Below, in pieces: positions 37,089 to 44,447 of a DNA stretch of 64,000 nucleotides. A program made the position numbers and the translations under genes. How positions within the stretch are numbered: the first letter of the stretch is position 1; each line of letters begins with the position of its first letter. The notes beneath the pieces were generated by a model that had not been told where the DNA came from, ran no database searches, and worked only from the letters and a program-made list of their open reading frames with translations. Source of the DNA: an uncultured Pelagibacteraceae bacterium (GTDB lineage: Bacteria; Pseudomonadota; Alphaproteobacteria; Pelagibacterales; Pelagibacteraceae); NCBI GenBank assembly GCA_902590535.1, contig CACIXF010000001.1, positions 1-64,000 of the forward strand. Reading direction: 5' to 3'.

Positions 37089-38057
37089 TTAAAGAGATTT
37101 TAAAAAGTGCTCTAAGATTTCATCAACCATACTTTCAAATGTATATTCAGGTTTCCATCCCAAAATTTTTCTTGCTTTAGATGAGTCTCCACATAAAAAA
37201 GATAATTCTTCAGGTCTTATAAACTTTTTGTTTACTTTAACATAATCCCTATAATTCATATCCAGTTTAGAAAATATTAATTTACAGAAATCTCTAATAG
37301 AATGAGTTTTTCCGGTTGAAATTATAAAATCGTCCGGCTTTTCATGATTTAAGATTAAATGCATTGCTTTTACGTAATCTTTTGAGTGCCCCCAATCTCT
37401 TTGTGAGTCCAAATTACCTAATTCTAAATGACTCATTTCACCCCTTTTTATTTGAACTGCAGTTTTAATTATTTTTGTAGTTACAAAGTTCGTTGCTCTC
37501 CTAGGTGATTCATGATTAAATAGAATTCCATTGGATGCGAATAATTTGAATGCATTTCTATAATTTCTTATTAAGCTATATGAAAATAATTTTGCACAAC
37601 CGTAAGGGCTTACTGGATGCATTGGAGTTGTTTCTCTTTGCATACCATCATCGTCACACGAATTTCCAAACATCTCAGATGAGCTTGCTTGATAAATTTT
37701 TGCATTTGGACAATGCATTTTTACTGCCTCTAAAAGATTCACTACTCCCAAAGCATTAGTCTGAACTGTAAATTGAGGTATTTCATAACTTACTCTCACA
37801 TGACTTTGAGCTGCTAAATTATATATTTCATCAGGGTTGCTATTTTTTAAAATTTTATCAATTGAACTAGTGTCTAATAAGTCTCCATAAGTAAGATTAA
37901 TTTTTCCTCTTAGTTTTTCAATTCTAGATTCCTGATTTTCGGTAACAGAATTTCTTCTAACAATGCCATATACTTCATAACCTAAATTTAATAAATGCTC
38001 AGCCAAATAAGACCCATCTTGACCTGTTATACCTGTTATTAAAGCTCTTTTAGTCAT
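37089..38057 (-). CDS. gmd: GDP-mannose 4,6-dehydratase
   Basis: Gmd makes GDP-4-keto-6-deoxymannose, the precursor of GDP-fucose, GDP-rhamnose and GDP-perosamine. The cofactor loop is TGITGQDGSYLAEHLL at the N terminus, with YGIVRRNS for NADP. SSSEMFGNS and the catalytic YGCAKLFSYSL (YxxxK) follow, and later NFVTTKIIK and DSQRDWGHSKDYVKAM complete the Gmd pattern. At 322 aa it is a little short but contains all the motifs. It faces the cupin gene convergently and lies 53 bp from the fucosyltransferase-like gene, same strand. Confidence 0.93.
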   Translation of the reverse strand: MTKRALITGITGQDGSYLAEHLLNLGYEVYGIVRRNSVTENQESRIEKLRGKINLTYGDLLDTSSIDKILKNSNPDEIYNLAAQSHVRVSYEIPQFTVQTNALGVVNLLEAVKMHCPNAKIYQASSSEMFGNSCDDDGMQRETTPMHPVSPYGCAKLFSYSLIRNYRNAFKLFASNGILFNHESPRRATNFVTTKIIKTAVQIKRGEMSHLELGNLDSQRDWGHSKDYVKAMHLILNHEKPDDFIISTGKTHSIRDFCKLIFSKLDMNYRDYVKVNKKFIRPEELSFLCGDSSKARKILGWKPEYTFESMVDEILEHFLKSL

Positions 38058-38110
38058 TGTTTATGTTTGATTACACCAATTAAAATAAAATTTCTACAAG
38101 TTGTAACAAT

Positions 38111-39016
38111 TTAAATAAATTTTAACCTGTTGAAACTTTTAGTAAATTTGAAATTTTTTTCATTTTTAGCCCATTTTTTTGGTGCAATATTTAAAATTCT
38201 TTTTTTTGAAAGAAATGATGATGTTAGACTAAAGGTACTGTTTGCAATTATTGAAAATTTGTACTCAGTGAACAAACAGTATTCTTCAATATCAGAAAAT
38301 TCAGAGTATTTTATAAATTTGAAATGATTTCTTTTAGTATGTCTATTTAGAATTTTTTTTGCAAAAACAATATCATTTGTGAATACATGAAAAGTAGGAT
38401 TTGTAATTATTTTTTTTATATAGTGAATAGAATCATCATAATATTTTTTATCCAAAACATTGTGAGAGTTTAATTTAATATAATCTCCTCCTCTGATATG
38501 AATACATACAGTATTATTCTTTAAATTTTTTTTTATAAAACTTTTAATTTTTTTTCTTTTATTAATTTGAAATATCAAATTCTTGTTCAAGTTTTTTTGC
38601 ATCAATTTGAGATATTTCATATTTTGCCAATATCCAAAATAGTATGAATTCACAAGTGGCTTAATTCTTTCATTTTTTTTCCAAAACTCATAAATAAAAG
38701 AATAAATATAACTTTTAAAAAAAAATTTCTGAAATAAAGGAAACAAAAAATTAATTTTGAAAATACTAAAAAATTTTAAATATGAAATATATTTATAATC
38801 AAATCTAGAAACGTTTTTTACAATTAAAAAATTATTACTAATTGCTAAATCTTTTAAATGGAATTTAAATTTATTAAAATTTGATATACTGTTAAAATAA
38901 CTTATATCTAAATAAACATCACATTTAAATTTTTTTTTAAGAAAATAAGCAAATGAGAATTGATATATCTGATTTCCAATTCCTCCCATTATACTCAAAT
39001 AAATTTTTTTTTTCAT
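38111..39016 (-). CDS. GT11-family alpha-1,2-fucosyltransferase-like glycosyltransferase
   Basis: A 301 aa glycosyltransferase. The N-terminal SIMGGIGNQIYQFSFAY corresponds to the GGLGNQMFQYA motif of family GT11, and TVCIHIRGGDYIKL is the HxRxGDY nucleotide-sugar motif. Later ILNRHTKRNHFKFI and EEYCLFTEYKFSIIANSTFS complete the family pattern. GT11 enzymes use GDP-fucose, which agrees with the neighbouring gmd. No GDP-fucose synthase (fcl) is visible, so the donor may be GDP-fucose made elsewhere or another GDP-6-deoxyhexose. Confidence 0.85.
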   Translation of the reverse strand: MKKKIYLSIMGGIGNQIYQFSFAYFLKKKFKCDVYLDISYFNSISNFNKFKFHLKDLAISNNFLIVKNVSRFDYKYISYLKFFSIFKINFLFPLFQKFFFKSYIYSFIYEFWKKNERIKPLVNSYYFGYWQNMKYLKLMQKNLNKNLIFQINKRKKIKSFIKKNLKNNTVCIHIRGGDYIKLNSHNVLDKKYYDDSIHYIKKIITNPTFHVFTNDIVFAKKILNRHTKRNHFKFIKYSEFSDIEEYCLFTEYKFSIIANSTFSLTSSFLSKKRILNIAPKKWAKNEKNFKFTKSFNRLKFI

Positions 39017-39023
39017 TTAAGAT

Positions 39024-39848
39024 TTAAAAATAATTTGATCTAATTTTTAAAGCAAAATCTAAATATATTTTTGAAATTTCGTGGTCTGGGTTTGATTCAA
39101 CTATAGGATTTCCTTCATCACCACGTTTTCCAACTTCAGGATTTAACGGTATTTCCCCTAAAAAATCTTTTTGAAACTCTTCAGCAGTTCTTCTTACTCC
39201 ACCTTCTCCAAATATTTTATACTTCTTACCATCATCTCCAACAAAAAAACTCATGTTATCGACTAAACCTAAAATTTTAACTCCAAGTTTATCAAACATT
39301 TTAATTCCTCTTTTTACATCTAAAAGAGCAACTTCTTGTGGAGTTGATACTATGATTGCACCATCCATTTTAATTTCTTGTGAAAAAGTTAATTGAGTGT
39401 CACCAGTTCCAGGCGGCATATCAACAATAATAAAATCCAAATCTTTCCAATTCACTTTTTGAGTGAAGGTTTTAATTGCACTTGTTACCATAGGACCACG
39501 CCATATCATTGGAGTTTGTTGATCAGCTAAAAAACCAATCGACATACATTGAATGTCATATTTTGTAATTGGATCTAATTTTTGACCATCGCTTTTTGGT
39601 TTTTCATTAATATCAAACATTTTAGGAATTGATGGACCATAAATATCTGCATCTAAAAGACCAACTTTGCATCCAATTTTTTTTAAAGCTAAAGCAAGAT
39701 TCGTTGCAAATGTAGATTTTCCAACACCACCTTTTGCGCTAGAGATTGCAATTGTAAACTTGGTTCCAAGAATAGGATTTTTAGTGAATTTTTTAGGCTC
39801 TAGCTTACTTTTCATTGCGGCACTAAGTTCAGGTTTTTTATCAGTCAT
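39024..39848 (-). CDS. mrp: Mrp/NBP35-family P-loop ATPase (iron-sulfur carrier homologue)
   Basis: A MinD-like ATPase with AISSAKGGVGKSTFATNLAL (deviant Walker A), DADIYGPSIPKMFD, DFIIVDMPPGTGDTQL and GLVDNMSFFVGDD. Most Mrp proteins are about 350-370 aa with an N-terminal MIP18-type domain; this one lacks that domain. The C-terminal CxxC, which normally follows NMSxF and binds the Fe-S cluster, is absent (VGDDGKKY instead). I use the ATG at 39848, giving 274 aa. An upstream in-frame GTG at 39884 would add 12 residues but sit only 15 bp from hflK. It is divergent from hflK. Confidence 0.88.
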   Translation of the reverse strand: MTDKKPELSAAMKSKLEPKKFTKNPILGTKFTIAISSAKGGVGKSTFATNLALALKKIGCKVGLLDADIYGPSIPKMFDINEKPKSDGQKLDPITKYDIQCMSIGFLADQQTPMIWRGPMVTSAIKTFTQKVNWKDLDFIIVDMPPGTGDTQLTFSQEIKMDGAIIVSTPQEVALLDVKRGIKMFDKLGVKILGLVDNMSFFVGDDGKKYKIFGEGGVRRTAEEFQKDFLGEIPLNPEVGKRGDEGNPIVESNPDHEISKIYLDFALKIRSNYF

Positions 39849-39862
39849 AAAAGTATCATTAC

Positions 39863-39892
39863 TTGTTTTTTGTAATAAAGACACTATATACT
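39863..39892 (+). promoter_or_regulatory. Candidate hflK promoter
   Basis: TTGTTT (39863-39868) and TATACT (39887-39892) are spaced by 18 bp. The predicted transcript start is at or one base before the hflK ATG at 39900, which would make the mRNA leaderless. It overlaps the 5' end of the divergent mrp gene. Confidence 0.4.
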
Positions 39893-39899
39893 TTGGCGT

Positions 39900-41000
39900 A
39901 TGTCAGACGATTTTAAAGGTCAAAGTCCTTGGGGAGCACCTCCTGGTGGAGGTGGTAGTGGTAATGGATCAGGTAGAGGTCCCACACCACCAAATGTCGA
40001 CGAATTAATTAGAGACCTTCAAGATAAAATTAAAAGATTTTTACCTGGTGGAAAATCTTCAGGAGGTAAATCAATAAGTCTAATTTTATTAGTTTTAGTT
40101 TTTGTATGGTTAGCGAGCGGACTTTATAGAGTATTACCCGATGAACAAGGTGTTGTATTAAGATTTGGTAAGTTTGTAAAAACTACACAGCCTGGTTTGA
40201 ACTATCACATACCTTTTCCAGTTGAAACTGTTCAAACACCAAAAGTTACTAAGGTTAATCGAATGGATATAGGATTTAGATCAGAAAGAGACAGTGGTTT
40301 TTCTACAGGTGGTGGGGTTGCTGATGTACCACAAGAAAGTTTGATGTTAACTGGAGACGAGAATATAGTAAATATAGACTTTTCAGTTTTTTGGGTAATT
40401 AAAGATGCTGGTAATTTTTTATTTAAAATTCAAGACCCAGAAGGCACAGTTAAAGCAGCTGCTGAAACTGCGATGAGGGAAGTAATTGCAAAAAGTGATA
40501 TTCAGCCAATTTTAACAGAAGGTAGATCTAAAATTGAGGTTGAGACACAAAATATAATACAAAGTATATTAGATGATTATGAAAGTGGAATTCAAATTAC
40601 ACAAGTTCAAACGCAAAAGGCTGACCCACCTGATCAAGTAATTGACGCATTTAGAGATGTACAGGCTGCAAGAGCAGATATGGAAAGATCTAAAAACGAA
40701 GCTGAAGCTTACGCAAATGATGTAATTCCAAGAGCACGAGGGGAAGCGCAAAAAATTTTACAAGCAGCAGAAGCGTACAAGAAAGAGGTTGTTGCTAAAG
40801 CTGAGGGTGAAGCAAGTAGATTCATAGCAATCTATAACGAGTATAAAAATGCTAAAGTAGTTACTCAAGAAAGAATGTATTTAGAAACTATGGAGAAAGT
40901 TTTAGCTGATATAGATAAAGTAATTATAGAAAAAAATGCAGGTTCAGGGGTAGTTCCATACTTACCTTTGCCTGAATTAAAAAAGAAAGCGACAAATTAA
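39900..41000 (+). CDS. hflK: FtsH-modulator membrane protein HflK
   Basis: HflK and HflC form a cage around FtsH and control its access to membrane substrates. The 366 aa have a Gly-rich N terminus (PWGAPPGGGGSGNGSGRG), one membrane helix (about residues 60-79), then the SPFH/band-7 domain with DEQGVVLRFGKF and QPGLNYHIPFP. A long coiled-coil region with repeated GEA motifs (RGEAQKILQAAEAYKKEVV) follows. hflC follows after 1 bp. Confidence 0.95.
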   Translation: MSDDFKGQSPWGAPPGGGGSGNGSGRGPTPPNVDELIRDLQDKIKRFLPGGKSSGGKSISLILLVLVFVWLASGLYRVLPDEQGVVLRFGKFVKTTQPGLNYHIPFPVETVQTPKVTKVNRMDIGFRSERDSGFSTGGGVADVPQESLMLTGDENIVNIDFSVFWVIKDAGNFLFKIQDPEGTVKAAAETAMREVIAKSDIQPILTEGRSKIEVETQNIIQSILDDYESGIQITQVQTQKADPPDQVIDAFRDVQAARADMERSKNEAEAYANDVIPRARGEAQKILQAAEAYKKEVVAKAEGEASRFIAIYNEYKNAKVVTQERMYLETMEKVLADIDKVIIEKNAGSGVVPYLPLPELKKKATN

Positions 41001-41001
41001 A

Positions 41002-41874
41002 ATGAAAGCTGGAAAAATTTTAGCAGGAGTATTAGTTGCAATTGGTGTAGTAGCTTTTTTATCAATAATTATTGTAAAAGAGGTTAATCAAGCAATTATT
41101 CTTCAATTTGGTGATCCAAAAAGAATTATAATGAAACCAGGATTAAACTTTAAAATTCCTTTCATTCAAAACGTTGTTTATTTAGATAAAAGAATTTTAA
41201 ACTTAGATGCTCCACCAGAAGAGGTTATTGCATCAGATCAAAAACGATTAATTGTGGATGCATTTGCAAGATTTAAGATAGTTGATCCACTTAAGTTTTA
41301 TATTTCAGTTGGAAATGAAAGAGTTGCAAGGTCAAGATTATCAACAATTATAAATTCAAGAATTAGAAATGTACTAGGTCAAGAAGAATTACAAACATTA
41401 TTATCTAAAGATAGATCTAAGCAAATGGCTTTAATTAAAGAGGGTGTTAATAACGAAGCACAAAACTTTGGAATTAATATTGTTGATGTTAGAATTAAAA
41501 GAGCAGATCTACCTCAGGCTAACAGTGATGCAATTTATAGAAGAATGCAAACTGAAAGAGAGAGAGAAGCAAAAGAATTTAGAGCAAAAGGAGCAGAGAT
41601 GGCAGTTACGATTACATCAACTGCGGACAAAGAAGTTACTGTAATTTTAGCAGATGCTCAAAAACAATCTGAGATTATGAAAGGGGAAGGTGATGGAGAA
41701 AGAAATAAAATATTTGCTGACGCCTTTGGTCAAGATCCAGAATTTTTTGCTTTCTATAGAGCTATGCAAGCATATGAAAAAGCTCTTATTGGTGGTGAAA
41801 CTTCTTTAATTTTATCACCTGATAGTGAATTTTTTAAATTTTTTGGAAATATTAAACCTGAAATCCAACAATAA
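41002..41874 (+). CDS. hflC: FtsH-modulator membrane protein HflC
   Basis: The partner of HflK in the periplasmic SPFH cage. The 290 aa begin with a membrane helix (residues about 5-25). The SPFH domain follows with EVNQAIILQFGDPKRIIMKPGLNFKIPF (seen as QAIILQFGDPKR plus PGLNFKIPF), DKRILNLDAPPEEV, and VDVRIKRADLPQAN. The C-terminal helical part contains the ERNKIFADAFGQDPEFFAFY element found in HflC. Translated directly after hflK. Confidence 0.96.
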   Translation: MKAGKILAGVLVAIGVVAFLSIIIVKEVNQAIILQFGDPKRIIMKPGLNFKIPFIQNVVYLDKRILNLDAPPEEVIASDQKRLIVDAFARFKIVDPLKFYISVGNERVARSRLSTIINSRIRNVLGQEELQTLLSKDRSKQMALIKEGVNNEAQNFGINIVDVRIKRADLPQANSDAIYRRMQTEREREAKEFRAKGAEMAVTITSTADKEVTVILADAQKQSEIMKGEGDGERNKIFADAFGQDPEFFAFYRAMQAYEKALIGGETSLILSPDSEFFKFFGNIKPEIQQ

Positions 41875-41881
41875 TTCTTAA

Positions 41882-42067
41882 ATGCGTGAGCTAGTTATAG
41901 CTTTTGGTCTTTTCTTATTTATTGAAGGAATTTTGTACGCCTTATTTCCAGCAAAAATGAAAAGTATGTTGAAAAAATTAGAACTTGTTAAAGATAGTCA
42001 GCTTAGATCAGGTGGACTTATTTTTGCACTAATAGGTTTTATAATTATTTATTTTATTAAGAGCTAA
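41882..42067 (+). CDS. DUF2065 small membrane protein
   Basis: A 61 aa protein with two predicted membrane helices (about residues 4-20 and 42-59) joined by a basic loop AKMKSMLKKLELVKDSQLR. The pattern ALFPAKMKSML...LRSGGLIFALIGFIIIYFI is that of DUF2065, which is commonly located next to hflC. Its position between hflC and degP suggests a role in membrane protein quality control, but no biochemical function is known to me. Confidence 0.87.
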   Translation: MRELVIAFGLFLFIEGILYALFPAKMKSMLKKLELVKDSQLRSGGLIFALIGFIIIYFIKS

Positions 42068-42068
42068 T

Positions 42069-43484
42069 ATGAATAAGATTAAACTTATATTCTTAACGCT
42101 AGTTATTTCATTTACTTTTTCATTGAATGTAAATTCTAAACCAGTTCCTGCATCATTTGCAGATCTGGCTGAAAAATTAATGCCATCTGTTGTAAACATT
42201 TCTACAACAACCACTATCACAACAAATGCCAATCCTTTTCCTTTTCAATTCCCTCCAGGGTCTCCTTTTGAGGATATGTTTAAAGAATTTGGGACACCAC
42301 AGGAAAGACAATCAGCTGCTTTGGGTTCTGGGTTTATAATAGACGAGAAAGGAATTGTGGTTACGAATAATCACGTTATCCAAGATGCCGACGATATTAT
42401 TGTTAGGGTAAATGGTGATCAAGAATTTAAAGCAAAGGTTTTAGGTGCTGACCCATTAATGGATATTGCTGTTTTAAAATTAGAAACAGATGAAAAGTTT
42501 ATCCCTGTAGCATTTGGTGACTCTGATAAAGCAAGAATTGGAGATTGGGTAATTGCAATTGGAAATCCATTTGGCTTAGGCGGAACTGTTACTGCTGGAA
42601 TTATTTCAGCAAGAAATCGATCAATTGGTTTATCAAGATATGAAGATTTTATACAAACAGATGCATCTATAAATTCTGGAAATTCTGGAGGGCCTTTGTT
42701 TGATATGAAAGGAAATGTAATTGGAATTAATACAGCAATTCTCGGACGTAATGGTTCTATTGGAATTGGATTTTCCATACCATCTAACAGTGCTCAAATT
42801 GTAATTAAACAATTAATTGAATTTGGCGAAACAAAAAGAGGCTGGCTGGGTGTTAGAATTCAAGATGTTACAAAAGAAATTGCTGAAGTTGAAAAATTAG
42901 ATAAAGCTAGAGGAGCACTTGTTGCAAGCGTTGCTGAAAATAGCCCTTCAGAAAAAGCAGGAATACAAGCTGGTGATATTATTTTAGAATTTAATGGTGA
43001 AAAAATTAACCAAATGAAAGAACTTCCAGCTATTGTTGCAAGAACAGAAGTTGGAAAAAAAGTTGAAGTTAAAGTTTGGAGAGATAAAAAAGAGATTATC
43101 AAAAATGTTATTTTAGGAAGGTTAGAAACTTCGGATGATTTTAAAATAAGTAAAAATCAAGAAACTCAAAAACAAAATAATGAAGAAATAATTGAAAGCC
43201 TAAGAATTGTAGTAAGACCATTAACTAAAGAAGATATTAAAAATAGAAATTTACCAAATCAGACAACAGGACTTGTGATAACAAAAATTGCAAACAACAG
43301 CCCTCTAGCAAATTCAATAGAGCTCAATAGCATTATTGTTGAAGCCCAGAAGAAAAAAATCAGATCAGCTGAAGACTTAAGAAATATTACTAAAGAAGTT
43401 CTTAATTCAAATCAAAAGACAGTTTTACTTGCAATCTATAATAATCAAAATCAAAGACGATACATTGGTGTTAAGCTAGACTAA
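42069..43484 (+). CDS. degP: Periplasmic serine protease DegP/Do
   Basis: HtrA-family periplasmic protease and chaperone, 471 aa. A signal peptide (about residues 1-23) is followed by the trypsin-like domain. The catalytic triad is His102 (VTNNHVI), Asp132 (DIAVLKL) and Ser206 (GNSGGPL). Two PDZ domains follow: the first at about 255-345 with RGALVASVAENSPSEKAGI, the second at about 375-470 with TGLVITKIANNSPLA, more diverged. It follows DUF2065 by 1 bp. The cluster hflK-hflC-DUF2065-degP couples inner-membrane and periplasmic quality control. Confidence 0.95.
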   Translation: MNKIKLIFLTLVISFTFSLNVNSKPVPASFADLAEKLMPSVVNISTTTTITTNANPFPFQFPPGSPFEDMFKEFGTPQERQSAALGSGFIIDEKGIVVTNNHVIQDADDIIVRVNGDQEFKAKVLGADPLMDIAVLKLETDEKFIPVAFGDSDKARIGDWVIAIGNPFGLGGTVTAGIISARNRSIGLSRYEDFIQTDASINSGNSGGPLFDMKGNVIGINTAILGRNGSIGIGFSIPSNSAQIVIKQLIEFGETKRGWLGVRIQDVTKEIAEVEKLDKARGALVASVAENSPSEKAGIQAGDIILEFNGEKINQMKELPAIVARTEVGKKVEVKVWRDKKEIIKNVILGRLETSDDFKISKNQETQKQNNEEIIESLRIVVRPLTKEDIKNRNLPNQTTGLVITKIANNSPLANSIELNSIIVEAQKKKIRSAEDLRNITKEVLNSNQKTVLLAIYNNQNQRRYIGVKLD

Positions 43485-43486
43485 TA

Positions 43487-44395
43487 ATGGATTTAAAATC
43501 CAAGATTATATTAATCTCAGGTCCTACAGCTTCAGGAAAATCAAGTTTTGCAATTAAGTTTGCAAAAAAAGTTAATGGAGAAATTATTAATGCAGACAGT
43601 ATGCAAGTATACAAACAACTTAAAGTTTTATCGGCTAGACCAGATCCAAAAAAATACCAGAAAATAAAACATCATTTGTATGGTTTTCATAATGTTACAA
43701 AAAACTTCTCTACAGGTGATTGGCTTAAGCTAGTAATTAAAAAAATTAGCGAAGTTCAAAAAAGAAAAAAAACCCCAATTCTTGTTGGAGGCACAGGTTT
43801 ATACTTTAAAGCTTTAACTGATGGTTTGGTTAAAATACCAAATATTTCATTAAAATTAAGAACTCAAATTAGAGATTTGCAAAAAAAACTTGGGCAAAAG
43901 AAATTTTATCAAAAACTATTAAAATTAGATCCATCCTCAATAGGAAAAATAAACCCTACAGACACGCAAAGATCTATCAGAGCTTATGAAGTTAAAAAGT
44001 TTACAAAAAAATCTCTACATGAATGGTTTAAAAACACAAAATCAAACTTCATAGAAGATGATTTTTTTAAAGTTTATATTGATTACCCTAGACAAGAATT
44101 AATTGAGCGAATTAATATAAGAACAAGTGAGATGATGGAAAATGGAGCAATAAAAGAAGTAAAAGATTTCATAAAGCTTAGGATTAGAAAAGATAAAAGC
44201 GCCAACAAAGCTATTGGAGTAAATGAAATTAGAGAATATTTAAAAAAACAAAAAAATTTGAAGGATACTAAAGAAAAAATAGCCATAAAAACTAGACAAT
44301 ACGCCAAAAGACAAAGCACTTGGGCCAGAGGCAATATGATGAGCTGGATAAAACTAAAGCCACAAGACTTAAATAGCTTTTTGAAAAAAATTTAA
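43487..44395 (+). CDS. miaA: tRNA dimethylallyltransferase
   Basis: MiaA transfers dimethylallyl to A37 of tRNAs reading UNN codons, the first step to ms2i6A. The P-loop is SGPTASGKSSFAI (about residues 9-21). ADSMQVYKQLKVLSARP and GGTGLYFKALTDGL are family motifs, and the C-terminal RQYAKRQSTWAR is typical. The 302 aa length is normal. It starts 2 bp after degP. The DMAPP substrate comes from the MEP pathway represented by dxs in this window. Confidence 0.96.
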   Translation: MDLKSKIILISGPTASGKSSFAIKFAKKVNGEIINADSMQVYKQLKVLSARPDPKKYQKIKHHLYGFHNVTKNFSTGDWLKLVIKKISEVQKRKKTPILVGGTGLYFKALTDGLVKIPNISLKLRTQIRDLQKKLGQKKFYQKLLKLDPSSIGKINPTDTQRSIRAYEVKKFTKKSLHEWFKNTKSNFIEDDFFKVYIDYPRQELIERINIRTSEMMENGAIKEVKDFIKLRIRKDKSANKAIGVNEIREYLKKQKNLKDTKEKIAIKTRQYAKRQSTWARGNMMSWIKLKPQDLNSFLKKI

Positions 44396-44412
44396 AATTT
44401 TCATTCTTAAAC

Positions 44413-44442
44413 TTGACCAATGAGCACAACTTCAGCTAGATT
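44413..44442 (+). promoter_or_regulatory. Candidate ilvB promoter
   Basis: TTGACC (44413-44418), 18 bp spacer, TAGATT (44437-44442). The predicted start point falls on or next to the ilvB ATG at 44448, so the transcript would be leaderless. No attenuator-like leader peptide or terminator is visible in this 52 bp gap. Confidence 0.4.
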
Positions 44443-44447
44443 GCCTA

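Noticed and set aside
42419-42778. Minus-strand open frame of 119 aa inside degP.
   Set aside because: Antisense shadow of a well-conserved protease domain; no start signal and no recognisable family.
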